From positions 2,170,001 through 2,234,000 of the forward strand of contig NZ_AP019841.1 in the NCBI RefSeq assembly GCF_007990445.1: a DNA stretch of 64,000 bases, written 5' to 3'. Shown here piece after piece: positions 1 through 9,239 of this stretch. The stretch is from Leptotrichia wadei. GTDB lineage: Bacteria; Fusobacteriota; Fusobacteriia; Fusobacteriales; Leptotrichiaceae. The first letter of the stretch is position 1; every line of letters begins with the position of its first letter. The notes beneath the pieces were generated by a model, which saw only the letters and a list, made by a program, of their open reading frames with translations, was not told where the DNA came from and did no database searches. A program made the translations under genes and the position numbers.

Positions 1-329
1 TCTGCTGCTGATACTACTAAGATAGCTCCATCCATTTGAGCTGCTCCTGTAATCATATTTTTTACATAGTCAGCATGTCCTGGACAGTCTACGTGAGCGT
101 AGTGTCTTTTTTCTGTTTCATACTCAATGTGAGCTGTGTTAATTGTAATTCCTCTTTCTCTTTCTTCAGGAGCTTGGTCAATGTTTTCAAAATCAACTTT
201 TTCAGCCAGCCCTTTTTCAGCTAATACTTTTGAAATTGCTGCTGTTGTTGTTGTTTTACCGTGGTCAACGTGACCGATTGTTCCTATGTTTACGTGTGGT
301 TTACTTCTCTCGAATTTAGCTTTTGCCAT
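1..329 (-). CDS. tuf: Elongation factor Tu, N-terminal part (runs off the window)
   Basis: Cytosolic GTPase that delivers aminoacyl-tRNA to the ribosomal A site. Only about 109 N-terminal residues are in the window. They read [14 protein letters not shown], then the P-loop [14 protein letters not shown], the switch I region [17 protein letters not shown], and [20 protein letters not shown]. The ATG at 327-329 follows a GGAGGA ribosome site. It lies 63 bases after the fusA stop in the same direction, the classical last position of the str operon. The truncation is only the window edge. Confidence 0.97.
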   Translation of the reverse strand, partial: MAKAKFERSKPHVNIGTIGHVDHGKTTTTAAISKVLAEKGLAEKVDFENIDQAPEERERGITINTAHIEYETEKRHYAHVDCPGHADYVKNMITGAAQMDGAILVVSAA

Positions 330-392
330 TTTAATTTTTCCTCCATTATTTCTTTAATTTTAATTTTTTTAAGATTCTATTTTATTTTTTGG

Positions 393-2477
393 CTATTTTC
401 CTTGTCTTTCATCAATTACTTGTTGAGCAATATTTTTTGGAACTTCTACATATTTTTCAAATTCCATTGAATAAGATGCTCTTCCTTGTGTTTTTGATCT
501 CAAGTCAGTTGCATAACCGAACATTTGTGATAAAGGTACTTCTGCATCAATAATTTTTGCATTATTTCTGTCAGTCATTCCTGAAACTTGTCCTCTTCTT
601 GAGTTCAAGTCACCAATAACATCTCCCATATATTCTTCTGGAGTAGTAACTTCTACTTTGAAGATTGGTTCCAATAATACTGGGTTAGCAGCTCTAAGTC
701 CTTTTTTGATTGCCATAGATCCTGCAATTTTAAATGCCATTTCTGATGAATCGACTTCATGGTAAGATCCATCGTATAATGTAACTTTTATATCTTGAAC
801 TGGGTATCCTGCAACAACCCCAGCTTCTAACGCTTCTTGGATTCCTTTATCTACTGCTGGAATATATTCTCTTGGAATAGCTCCTCCAGTAATTTCATTA
901 ATAAATTCATATCCTTTTCCATGATTAGCTTCAACTTTCATCTTAACATGTCCATATTGTCCACGTCCTCCAGATTGTTTAGCATATTTTTCTTCAACAT
1001 CTGTTGCGCCATTAATTGTTTCTCTATATGCAACTTGTGGTTTACCTACATTTGCTTCCACTTTAAATTCACGTTTCATTCTATCTACGATGATTTCCAA
1101 ATGTAGTTCTCCCATTCCAGAAATCAATGTTTGACCAGTTTCTTGGTTAGTTGTAACCTTGAATGTTGGATCTTCTTCAGCAAGTTTTGAAAGCGCTGTT
1201 CCCATTTTTTCTTGGTCAGCTTTTGTTTTTGGTTCAACAGCTATTTGAATAACTGTATCAGGGAATTCCATTTTTTCTAGGATAATTGGCGCATTTTCAG
1301 CACACAATGTATCTCCTGTTGTAGTATCCTTTAATCCAACTGCAGCAGCTATATCTCCAGAATAAACTATATCAAGTTCTTCTCTCTTGTTAGCGTGCAT
1401 TTGAAGCAATCTTCCCATTCTTTCTTTTTTACCTTTAGTTGAGTTTAATACATAAGATCCTTTTTCCAATACTCCTGAATAAACTCTGAAGAATGATAAT
1501 CTTCCAACGAATGGATCTGTGATGATTTTAAATGCCAATGCTGAGAATGGTTCATCATCTGAGATTGCTCTTTGGATAGGTTCTTCAGTTTTAGGATCAG
1601 TTCCGTTTACTTTTCCTCCGTTAATATCCACTGGTGATGGCATGTAGGCAACTACTGCATCAAGTAATGGTTGAATCCCTTTGTTTTTAAATGCTGTTCC
1701 ACATAATACTGGTACAACAGTTCCAGCAATTGTAGCAACTCTTAATGCTTTTTTGATTTCTTCTTCAGTGATTTCTTCTCCACCAAAGTATTTTTCCATC
1801 AAATCATCGTCAGTTTCAACTACAGATTCAATCATATGTTCTCTAGCTGCTTGAGCTTCATCTGCTAATTCAGCTCTTATATCAACTATCTCATAGTCAG
1901 CTCCCATAGTTTCATCTTTAAATAAATACTCTTTCATTGTTACAAGATCGATAATTCCTTCAAAATTATCTTCTGCACCAATTGGTAATTGAATTGGTAC
2001 ACCGTTTCCACCTAATTTTTCTTTAATATCGTTTACACACATATCAAAGTCTGCACCAACTCTATCCATTTTGTTTAAAAATGCCATTCTTGGTACGTTA
2101 TATTTGTCTGCTTGTCTCCAAACAGTTTCTGATTGTGGTTGAACTCCATCAACTGCTGAGAATACAGCAACAGATCCATCTAGTACTCTTAATGATCTTT
2201 CTACTTCAACTGTAAAGTCAACGTGGCCTGGTGTATCTATTATATTAATTCTATGACCATTCCAGAATGCTGTTGTTGCAGCTGATGTAATTGTAATTCC
2301 TCTTTCTTGTTCTTGTTCCATGTAATCCATCGTAGCAGCTCCTTCGTGAACTTCTCCGATTTTATGGTTTACTCCTGTATAAAACAAGATTCTTTCAGTA
2401 GTAGTTGTTTTTCCAGCATCTATATGTGCCATGATACCAATATTTCTAGTATCCTTCAAAGCAACTTTTCTTGCCAT
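393..2477 (-). CDS. fusA: Elongation factor G
   Basis: Ribosomal translocase GTPase of 694 residues, full length for the family. Seen in the sequence: P-loop [19 protein letters not shown] near residue 17, the switch II segment DTPGHVDF, the guanine-specificity motif NKMDRVGAD, and the domain IV/V segment with GGRGQYGHV. The ATG follows a GGAGGA site. It is third in the leftward str operon, 241 bases after rpsG. That gap holds an orphan TnpB guide-RNA-like fragment and an A/T palindrome (2502-2521), so fusA has an unusually long leader for this operon. Confidence 0.98.
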   Translation of the reverse strand: MARKVALKDTRNIGIMAHIDAGKTTTTERILFYTGVNHKIGEVHEGAATMDYMEQEQERGITITSAATTAFWNGHRINIIDTPGHVDFTVEVERSLRVLDGSVAVFSAVDGVQPQSETVWRQADKYNVPRMAFLNKMDRVGADFDMCVNDIKEKLGGNGVPIQLPIGAEDNFEGIIDLVTMKEYLFKDETMGADYEIVDIRAELADEAQAAREHMIESVVETDDDLMEKYFGGEEITEEEIKKALRVATIAGTVVPVLCGTAFKNKGIQPLLDAVVAYMPSPVDINGGKVNGTDPKTEEPIQRAISDDEPFSALAFKIITDPFVGRLSFFRVYSGVLEKGSYVLNSTKGKKERMGRLLQMHANKREELDIVYSGDIAAAVGLKDTTTGDTLCAENAPIILEKMEFPDTVIQIAVEPKTKADQEKMGTALSKLAEEDPTFKVTTNQETGQTLISGMGELHLEIIVDRMKREFKVEANVGKPQVAYRETINGATDVEEKYAKQSGGRGQYGHVKMKVEANHGKGYEFINEITGGAIPREYIPAVDKGIQEALEAGVVAGYPVQDIKVTLYDGSYHEVDSSEMAFKIAGSMAIKKGLRAANPVLLEPIFKVEVTTPEEYMGDVIGDLNSRRGQVSGMTDRNNAKIIDAEVPLSQMFGYATDLRSKTQGRASYSMEFEKYVEVPKNIAQQVIDERQGK

Positions 2478-2524
2478 TTAATTTTTCCTCCTTATATTGT
2501 AAACTTCTTTTTTAAAAGAAGTGT

Positions 2525-2614
2525 ATGTAAACTGCTCTAATTTCTAAAAACCAGAGCTTCTTGGAAAATATATTTATATATATTTACCAAGCTCTTTGGA
2601 TAGTTCCTACCCTG
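2525..2614 (-). ncRNA. Orphan TnpB omega-RNA-like fragment in the fusA leader
   Basis: This stretch matches the conserved 3' end of the two TnpB elements at 27474-27577 and 35351-35464, in the same orientation relative to its leftward reading. Shared blocks on the plus strand include gagcttcttgg, atatatttaccaagctctt and tagttcctaccctg. The terminal hairpin has decayed from a GC-rich stem to GCTCT/AGAGC, but the following AGTTTACAT still resembles the AGTTCACTAT end of the full copies. No tnpB gene is attached. It is either a relic of an excised element or a retained small RNA or leader structure. Confidence 0.65.
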
Positions 2615-2718
2615 ATTATTATATTTTTTATAAATTCAATTCTGAAAAAATGAATTTTGTAAAAATATAAATATCAAATATTTTTGCATACTTAATATTT
2701 CATCAAGCAAATTTAAGA

Positions 2719-3189
<471 letters not shown>

Positions 3190-3221
3190 TTATTTGTCCT
3201 CCTTACTTTTTTAAAAATTAA

Positions 3222-3590
3222 TTACCCTTTTTTAGCTCCGTATCTTGATCTACCTTGTTTTCTGTTTACAACTCCTGCTGTATCCAATGCTCCTCTGATT
3301 ATTTTATATCTAACCCCTGGCAAATCCTTTGTTCTTCCTCCTCTTAAAAGAACGATACTGTGTTCTTGTAAGTTGTGTCCGATTCCTGGAATATAAGCAG
3401 TAACTTCAATTCCATTTACTAATTTAACCCTTGCTACCTTTCTTAAGGCTGAGTTCGGTTTTTTAGGTGTAGTAGTATATACTCTTACACAAACCCCTCT
3501 TTTTTGTGGATTACCTTTCAATGCAGGTGATTTTTTCTTTTTCTCAGTTGTACTTCTACCAAATCTTACTAATTGATTAATAGTAGGCAT
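3222..3590 (-). CDS. rpsL: 30S ribosomal protein S12
   Basis: Decoding-centre protein of the 30S subunit, 122 residues. It begins [12 protein letters not shown] and carries [15 protein letters not shown] and [17 protein letters not shown], the streptomycin-contact regions. The reading frame is open six codons further upstream, but a GGAGGA ribosome site falls inside that extension and sits correctly for the ATG at 3588-3590, so the shorter start is chosen. It is the first gene of the leftward str operon. Confidence 0.98.
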   Translation of the reverse strand: MPTINQLVRFGRSTTEKKKKSPALKGNPQKRGVCVRVYTTTPKKPNSALRKVARVKLVNGIEVTAYIPGIGHNLQEHSIVLLRGGRTKDLPGVRYKIIRGALDTAGVVNRKQGRSRYGAKKG

Positions 3591-4035
3591 CTGTTTTCCT
3601 CCTCTCAAATTTCTTTGATTTATATATTTATTCTCGCGTTATTTTTCAAAACTAAAACTTTTTATAAAGCTCATTTCTTCAATCTACATTTGATAAAGCC
3701 CAATTTGACAAAGTTTTTATTACTTTTTCCTGCTTTTCCTGCAAGCCACTTTATCAAACATAAGTGCATACCTATTTTAAGTATGTCGATTTACTCTAAA
3801 ATTCACTTCAAATATATTCTTTTCAAAAAAAATATATTTTTAAAATTTAGTTATGAGTTCTAACCTAAATATTTTATACTAAAATAGCCCTTTTGTCAAG
3901 GGCTATAAAAGATTTTTTTATAATGATTTCACAATATATTCTTTATTATAATAATACTTTGTAAAAATAATATTTTTTACTATCTTCAAAAATTCATTTG
4001 AATTTTCTAAATTTTTTATAACTTACAAATCCAAA
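3591..4035. other. Gene-free gap between rpsL and the porin gene
   Basis: 445 bases of AT-rich sequence. It must hold the str operon promoter near its left end and the 3' region of the porin transcript at its right end. Apart from the hairpin at 3884-3906 no gene, RNA or clear consensus promoter was recognised. Confidence 0.6.
3884..3906 (-). terminator. Hairpin, probable terminator of the porin gene
   Basis: Perfect 9-bp stem (atagccctt / aagggctat) with a 5-base loop, 130 bases past the porin stop. The U-tract on the leftward strand is short (TTTTAG), so termination may be weak. On the plus strand the hairpin is followed by aaaagattttttta, which is no better. Confidence 0.45.
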
Positions 4036-5418
4036 TTAAAACCAAACTTCTGTTTGAACCCCAAATTGCACGCCTTTATTATGTTCTTTTCCATCTGAAT
4101 CAACTCTTATAAATTTCTTGTCTCCAAATCCATGTCCATAAGTTACAAATGCCCTAATTTCAGGTCTTCCCCAGAAATTTTCTGTATCAAGTTTTAATGT
4201 CGGAGCAACGGTTAATTTAAATAGTCCACTATTATAGTTTTCTGATTTCTTATTAACTTTTACATAATCTAATCCTGTTTCATATTGCATTGCAAAATGT
4301 TGTGTAATAGGATTGACAAGTCTCATACCAGCTGTTACCCATTGTTGTTCCCGGTCTTTTTCCCCTCCAAAGTTTTTGTCATATCTATAACCTAATTCAG
4401 GCATAATTTGCCATCTATCTGAAAGATTTGCTTGACCGTATGTCACTAAATTCACAGAATAAGCATCTTTTCTAGTATCTCCCCAAGCGGTAGCACTTCC
4501 AAGTCCACTTCCAGAACCAAGTCCTTTACCACCTTGAAGAACTATTTTAGAAGATCCTTTGTCCTTTAATCCATAAAAACCAGGTAGGCTATAACTTACA
4601 GAACCTTGTGCTCCCCATTCAGTTATATCTTTATCTGTAGAATCTGATTTCATTGTGTGTCCTGCTAGTTCAAAAGCCCATGGACCTACTGAATATCTTG
4701 AATGAAGTGTGTATTCAGGATGATCACTAGGATCGTTTGCAATTAATGCAACATCAGCTGCTCCAGAACCAAGTTTAATATTTTGAATTCCTGCACCTGT
4801 TCCTGAATAGTTTCTAATATAATAGTCATTTATATGAATATCTTCTCTTGCATAATATCTTTTCCCTGCCCAATAAGTAGCTCCGTCATTTGGAGTTATA
4901 TCAACATAAAATTGTCTAGTTTTAAATGAATCGTTTTCAGAACCTGGATTTGTTGAACTTCCTGAAGTCCATGTTTTATATTCGTCTCCTGAACCTGATT
5001 TTGTTGAAAACATATAGTGAACTGAACCTTTTGCTCCGTTTACATCAAATTTTTTAACTAATTCTAATTCAGCATAAGTGTCATCTTCATTACCTAATCT
5101 ATATTTTTGAGCAAATCCTTCATCTTGAACTTTAAATGCGCTTCCTTTATCTCCATTTTGATTTATAAGAAGTCCTGCTCTTCCATAACCGTGAAATTCA
5201 AATCCATCAGTTAAACTTGCTAAACTAGATGTTGGATTTGTTATTACCACTGGCGCTGGTGCTGGAATTTGTTTTTCAGCTATTTGTTTTTGTAATTCTT
5301 CTTTAGTTTCTCTCAATTCTTTTTCTAATCTATCTACTCTCTCTTCAAGTGTTTCAGCATTTACTAATGTACAAGCCAGTAAAAATGCTGTCAATGCCAA
5401 TAACAATCTCTTTTTCAC
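4036..5418 (-). CDS. LamB-like maltoporin/carbohydrate-selective porin with N-terminal coiled coil
   Basis: Outer-membrane sugar channel of about 460 residues. A signal peptide (KKRLLLALTAFLLACTLVNA) precedes a short charged coiled coil (ETLEERVDRLEKELRETKEEL) and an Ala/Pro linker. The barrel follows, with LamB-family landmarks: FHGYGRAGLL, KYRLGNEDDTYAELEL, WAGKRYYAREDIHINDYY and GTGAGIQNI. The C-terminus ends in VWF, a typical barrel-insertion signal. The frame is open to an upstream ATG, but GGAGGA overlaps that codon, so the GTG at 5416-5418 is the likely start. The coiled coil suggests tethering to peptidoglycan or trimer support. The exact sugar is unknown. Confidence 0.88.
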   Translation of the reverse strand: MKKRLLLALTAFLLACTLVNAETLEERVDRLEKELRETKEELQKQIAEKQIPAPAPVVITNPTSSLASLTDGFEFHGYGRAGLLINQNGDKGSAFKVQDEGFAQKYRLGNEDDTYAELELVKKFDVNGAKGSVHYMFSTKSGSGDEYKTWTSGSSTNPGSENDSFKTRQFYVDITPNDGATYWAGKRYYAREDIHINDYYIRNYSGTGAGIQNIKLGSGAADVALIANDPSDHPEYTLHSRYSVGPWAFELAGHTMKSDSTDKDITEWGAQGSVSYSLPGFYGLKDKGSSKIVLQGGKGLGSGSGLGSATAWGDTRKDAYSVNLVTYGQANLSDRWQIMPELGYRYDKNFGGEKDREQQWVTAGMRLVNPITQHFAMQYETGLDYVKVNKKSENYNSGLFKLTVAPTLKLDTENFWGRPEIRAFVTYGHGFGDKKFIRVDSDGKEHNKGVQFGVQTEVWF

Positions 5419-5473
5419 GAAAAAATCCTCCATTAATTTTATTTGTATTTTATTTGAATCAAATCTTTATATA

Positions 5474-5502
5474 AGTATACCTCCAATTTTTTTCATTGTC
5501 AA
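5474..5502 (-). promoter_or_regulatory. Sigma-70-type promoter of the LamB-like porin gene
   Basis: On the leftward strand TTGACA (5497-5502), a 17-base spacer and TATACT (5474-5479) form a near-consensus promoter about 55 bases before the porin start. It lies immediately after the murE stop, so the porin is transcribed independently. Confidence 0.75.
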
Positions 5503-5520
5503 TACCTTTAATAGAGGTTT

Positions 5521-7032
5521 TTATTTCCCAGCCAAAATTTTTCTTACTACTTCCCTATCATCAAAATGTGTTTTTTCATTTCCAATTATTTGATAAGTTT
5601 CATGTCCTTTTCCTGCGATTAAAAGGCTGTCTCCCTTTTGAAGAAGTCTCATTCCATATCTTATTGCCTTTTCCCTATCGGAAATAATTATATATTTGTC
5701 AAATGGATATTTTTCAGCAATAAGCCCTTTTTCTATATCTGCCAAAATTTTTACAGGGTTCTCTGTACGAGGATTGTCTGATGTTAAAATGATGTAATCA
5801 CTAAATTTTGTTGCTGCTTTTGCCATCTTTGGACGCTTGTCGTGATCTCTGTCGCCACCTGCGCCAAATATTGTTATTACTTGATTATCTGTAATTTGCT
5901 TTAAGGTTTTTCCAATGTTTAAAAGTCCATCATCTGTATGTGCAAAATCCACTACAATTCTTGCTTCCAGATCATTTTTTATTGTCTCAAATCTTCCTGG
6001 AACTGATGGCATTTCCTGTAATTTTTTCACAATAAAATCCATTTTTGCCCCAAGCGACAATGCGCTGGCAACACAGCCAAGGACATTATACAAATTATAT
6101 TCTCCCACTAATTCTATTTCAAATTTGTATTCTTCTTCATCTTTATTTTTTACAAGGTTTCTTCTTTCAAAATAATTATCCAAATTTATTTTTATTTTCA
6201 TTCCATGATTTGTATAATTTAAAATATCTCCCCACACATCAGCTTCTTCGTTTTTTATACTTATAGAAATATAATCGTTATTTCCATCTTTTTTTTCAGA
6301 ATAAATTTTTTCCCCATATTTATCGTCAATATTAACTATTCCTACACCATTATTTCTCAGCATTGAAAATATTTTTTTCTTGGCATTAAAGTAATTTTCC
6401 ATAGTTTTATGAAAATCAAGGTGGTCTTGTGTCAAGTTAGTAAATATTGCAGAATCAAATTTAAGCATATCCACACGTCCAATTTGAAGGGCATGGGAAC
6501 TTACTTCCATTATAAAGTAATCTGCACCTTTTTTTACACTTTTATCTATTAATTTTATCAGTTCCAATGATTCTGGAGTTGTATTAACTGTTTCAAATTC
6601 TTCATCTAAAATACGATTTCCAGTAGTTCCTATTCTAGCTGTTTTTTCCAGAATATTTTCCAAAATAAAGCTCGATGTAGTTTTACCATTTGTTCCTGTA
6701 ATTCCAACTATTTTTATTTTATTTTGCGGATAATCGTAATAATTTGAAGCAATTATTCCTAATTTTTTACGTATATCTTCCACTTGAACAAAAGTTACAG
6801 AATCAGCATTTCTATACTCTTTTACATTTACATCCTTTTCACAAACAATCATTTTAGCTCCGCTGTCAATAGCCTTTTGAATAAAATCATGTCCATCCAC
6901 GGTGCTTCCTGTCATTGCCACAAATACAAAATCCTTTTCAATTTTCCGTGAATCATATTCAATGCCCTTAATTTCAAAGTTTTCACCTTCTTGAAGCAAC
7001 TTGTAACTTACATCTTTAAATATTTTATACAT
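5521..7032 (-). CDS. murE: UDP-MurNAc-tripeptide synthetase
   Basis: Cytosolic ATP-dependent Mur ligase that adds the third amino acid to UDP-MurNAc-L-Ala-D-Glu. About 503 residues, normal length. The ATP loop GITGTNGKTTSS and the motif SDNPRTENP are clear. DNPR is the signature of enzymes that add meso-diaminopimelate rather than lysine. Fusobacteria are known to use diaminopimelate or the related meso-lanthionine, so the true substrate needs testing. A GGGAGAG ribosome site lies inside the first codons of the longest frame, so the start at 7030-7032 (MYKIFKDV) is preferred. Confidence 0.93.
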   Translation of the reverse strand: MYKIFKDVSYKLLQEGENFEIKGIEYDSRKIEKDFVFVAMTGSTVDGHDFIQKAIDSGAKMIVCEKDVNVKEYRNADSVTFVQVEDIRKKLGIIASNYYDYPQNKIKIVGITGTNGKTTSSFILENILEKTARIGTTGNRILDEEFETVNTTPESLELIKLIDKSVKKGADYFIMEVSSHALQIGRVDMLKFDSAIFTNLTQDHLDFHKTMENYFNAKKKIFSMLRNNGVGIVNIDDKYGEKIYSEKKDGNNDYISISIKNEEADVWGDILNYTNHGMKIKINLDNYFERRNLVKNKDEEEYKFEIELVGEYNLYNVLGCVASALSLGAKMDFIVKKLQEMPSVPGRFETIKNDLEARIVVDFAHTDDGLLNIGKTLKQITDNQVITIFGAGGDRDHDKRPKMAKAATKFSDYIILTSDNPRTENPVKILADIEKGLIAEKYPFDKYIIISDREKAIRYGMRLLQKGDSLLIAGKGHETYQIIGNEKTHFDDREVVRKILAGK

Positions 7033-7134
7033 TTTCACATACTCTCCCTTTTCCAAAAATCCTGTAATTCTAAAATTTTCATTTATATATACTCGAATCT
7101 CCTTAAAACCAAACTAATAAAAATTGAGTAAAAC

Positions 7135-7185
7135 TAGGATTTGAGTAAAATTATCATAACTTTAAACTTAGTTTTAAAGTAATCT
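7135..7185. repeat. Dispersed intergenic repeat, family 2, copy 1
   Basis: AT-rich segment in the 343-base gap between murE and the tRNA genes. It has the core TTTGAGTAAAATtaTCATAA followed by tttaaacttagttttaaagt, and is also found at 10478-10530 and 27395-27455. No gene was seen in the rest of the gap apart from the tRNA promoter. Confidence 0.6.
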
Positions 7186-7315
7186 TTATAAGCAGGCTGA
7201 AGTTTAAGTTCATTAAATTTATTTAGCTTTTATTAATTTAATTTTTGAGAGATCTAAAAATATCTTATAATGTATTTTACCACTTTAACTAAAAAAAATC
7301 TAGAAAAAAAAGTTG

Positions 7316-7344
7316 TTGACAAATTTAAAAAAATACTGTATAAT
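7316..7344 (+). promoter_or_regulatory. Consensus promoter of the tRNA cluster
   Basis: TTGACA (7316-7321), exactly 17 bases, then TATAAT (7339-7344): a perfect sigma-70 consensus with optimal spacing, 32 bases before the tRNA-Leu 5' end. This is what is expected for a strongly expressed stable-RNA transcript. Confidence 0.92.
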
Positions 7345-7375
7345 CTTATTTGTAAGTTTACTTTTAAGTAAATAT

Positions 7376-7463
7376 GCCTTGGTGGCGAAATCGGTAGACG
7401 CACAGGACTTAAAATCCTGTGGGAATTTATCCCGTGCCGGTTCAAGTCCGGCCCGAGGCACCA
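7376..7463 (+). tRNA. tRNA-Leu (anticodon TAA)
   Basis: Class II tRNA of 88 bases with encoded CCA. Acceptor GCCTTGG pairs with CCGAGGC. The anticodon stem CAGGA/TCCTG encloses loop CTTAAAA, giving anticodon TAA. A long variable arm (GTGGGAATTTATCCCGT) confirms a leucine-type tRNA. First of three co-transcribed tRNAs. Confidence 0.97.
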
Positions 7464-7483
7464 CTTAATAAAGCTTTCATTGT

Positions 7484-7560
<77 letters not shown>

Positions 7561-7563
7561 AAT

Positions 7564-7640
7564 GCCTAGATAGCTCAGTCGGCTAGAGCATACGGTTCAT
7601 ACCCGTAGGGTCGGAAGTTCGAATCTTCTTCTAGGCACCA
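7564..7640 (+). tRNA. tRNA-Met (elongator, anticodon CAT; tRNA-Ile2 not excluded)
   Basis: 77 bases with encoded CCA. Acceptor GCCTAGA pairs with TCTAGGC, anticodon stem TACGG/CCGTA, loop TTCATAC, T stem GGAAG/CTTCT with one G-T pair. CAT genes can also encode the lysidine-modified tRNA-Ile that reads AUA; the sequence alone does not settle this. Only three bases separate it from the initiator tRNA. Confidence 0.9.
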
Positions 7641-7690
7641 TTATATTAATTAAGCTATACTTGCAATTAATGTAGGTATTTTTTTTTATA

Positions 7691-7719
7691 AAATGTAGTT
7701 AAATAGCTACATTTTTTTA
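7691..7719 (+). terminator. Rho-independent terminator of the tRNA cluster
   Basis: Stem AAATGTAG / CTACATTT (8 bp) with an 8-base loop, followed by a run of Ts ending at 7718. It lies 50 bases after the last tRNA. Confidence 0.8.
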
Positions 7720-7722
7720 TTT

Positions 7723-7805
7723 TATACTATTTTCCATTAAAATAATAGATTTGCTATAATTTCTACTATGCAAGGGGTCAAGATCCCTTGTCAGAAAATA
7801 AATAA
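7723..7805. repeat. Dispersed intergenic repeat, family 1, copy A
   Basis: AT-rich block starting tactattttccattaaaata and ending with a palindrome caaggg..cccttg (7771-7790) and tcagaaaata. Closely matching copies are at 52727-52805 and, more diverged, at 18317-18385, 20461-20540 and 52529-52605. It fills most of the 329-base gap between the tRNA genes and the glycosyltransferase gene, which otherwise holds only a promoter. Confidence 0.65.
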
Positions 7806-7837
7806 AATATAATTTCTATTTTTAGAAAGAAAAACAC

Positions 7838-7865
7838 TTGACTAATAATAGTTTTAAATTATAAA
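7838..7865 (+). promoter_or_regulatory. Promoter of the glycosyltransferase gene
   Basis: TTGACT (7838-7843), a 16-base spacer and TATAAA (7860-7865), about 105 bases before the chosen start codon. Confidence 0.55.
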
Positions 7866-7969
7866 ATAACATGAAGTAACATAAATCAAAATTTATAGAT
7901 ATTTTGCAGGAATCTTTGCTTAATTTAAAGAAACCGAGTAAAATATTAGACTTTAGAAGAGGAAAAAAT

Positions 7970-9010
7970 ATGAAAATATTAATAATAAGATTTAGCTCAT
8001 TTGGGGATGTAGTGCTTACAACTCCAGTAATAAGGGCAATTAAAGAGAAATATCCAAAGGCTGTAATAGATTTTGCAGTTTATGATACTTTTTCTGAAGC
8101 AATTTCGTTAAATCCTGAAATTAGGAATTTGATAATTTTTGAGAAAAAGAAAAGTAAAGACCGAAAATATATAAAAGATATGATAAATAGACTAAAAACA
8201 GAAAATTATGATTATGTCATTGATCTTCATTCTAAATTTTTGTCTAGAATTATTGGAAAAAGTCTTGAAAACAGGCATACTCAATATTGCCGATACAAAA
8301 AAAGAAAATGGTGGAAAACTATTCTTGTGAAGGCAAAACTTATAACCTATAATGCAGATTGCACAATTGTTGAAAGTTATTTTACAGCTTTAAAGAAATT
8401 GGGAATAAATTTTTCTGATGAAAATATAAAAAATGGACTTGGAGATAATCTGGAATTTTATATTGACAAGCAATCTGAAGAGAAATTTGTAAAAAAATAT
8501 AATTTAAAAGATGGAAAATATTTCGTGCTAGCTCCTGGAGCCTCTAAGTTTACGAAAAAGTGGCCTTATTATGATGAATTGGCAAAAAAAATTTTGGAAA
8601 ATAAAAATAAATTTGTAAATAATGAGGAGAAATTGAGAATTTTTGTGATTGGTGGGAAAGAAGATGCAAATGTTGTAAAAGCTGATAAAGATGGACAAGT
8701 TGTTGATTTATGCGGGAAAATTTCCTTTAAGGAAAGCGGAATATTGTTAAAATATGCAAAAGTGGCTGTTGCAAATGATTCAGGCCCATTTCATATAGCC
8801 AGAGCTGTAAAAGCCAAGACTTTTGTATTTTTTGGACCGACTGATCCAAAATTATTTTCCTTTGAAAAAAATACTTTTTTACTGAATAATCCAAGCTGTC
8901 CACCACATTCACTTTACGGAGATGATAAATTTCCAAAAAAATATGCAGATTGCATGAGTGGAATCTCGGTAGAAACTGTATTTAATAAAATTGTTAAAGA
9001 ATACAATTAA
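7970..9010 (+). CDS. Family 9 glycosyltransferase (heptosyltransferase-like)
   Basis: Cytosolic, inner-face glycosyltransferase of the ADP-heptose:LPS heptosyltransferase family, 346 residues from the ATG at 7970. It opens with MKILIIRFSSFGDVVLTTPVIRAIKEKYP, the family's N-terminal Rossmann motif. In the second half it has LAPGASKFTKKWPYY and the nucleotide-sugar motif ANDSGPFHIARAVKAKTFVFFGPTDP. The frame stays open 22 codons upstream, but AGAGGA sits just before the internal ATG. It would add a heptose or related sugar to lipooligosaccharide core; the acceptor is not evident. It has its own promoter. Confidence 0.88.
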   Translation: MKILIIRFSSFGDVVLTTPVIRAIKEKYPKAVIDFAVYDTFSEAISLNPEIRNLIIFEKKKSKDRKYIKDMINRLKTENYDYVIDLHSKFLSRIIGKSLENRHTQYCRYKKRKWWKTILVKAKLITYNADCTIVESYFTALKKLGINFSDENIKNGLGDNLEFYIDKQSEEKFVKKYNLKDGKYFVLAPGASKFTKKWPYYDELAKKILENKNKFVNNEEKLRIFVIGGKEDANVVKADKDGQVVDLCGKISFKESGILLKYAKVAVANDSGPFHIARAVKAKTFVFFGPTDPKLFSFEKNTFLLNNPSCPPHSLYGDDKFPKKYADCMSGISVETVFNKIVKEYN

Positions 9011-9120
9011 CAGACTTAATTTTATTTATTCAAGATTTTAATATTAAAAGATTTTATAAAAAATAAAATTTTACCAATAATTACATAGTTTATAAATTAT
9101 CAAATGATTCTATATAAAAA

Positions 9121-9209
9121 GAAAGTGTAAACTTTTTTGTGTAAATAAACTAAAAAAAACTTATATCATTAGGTTTGTTATACATTTATACAAAATTATA
9201 TGCACTCTC
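9121..9209. mobile_element. MITE-like element, copy 1
   Basis: 89 bases bounded by imperfect terminal inverted repeats: gaaagtgtaaacttttttgt on the left, and a right end whose complement reads GAGAGTGCATATAATTTTGT. The same ends flank the 92-base element at 27075-27166. No coding capacity. The gagAGTGTAAA-type ends resemble insertion-sequence termini; the parent family is not visible in this window. Confidence 0.55.
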
Positions 9210-9239
9210 AAATAATAAAAAAAGAAAGAGAGAAAAATT

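Noticed and set aside
2502-2521. Palindrome cttctttt-tt-aaaagaag before fusA as a terminator
   Set aside because: It is nearly all A/T with a two-base loop and lies directly before the fusA ribosome site; it is probably a chance palindrome or a minor leader structure.
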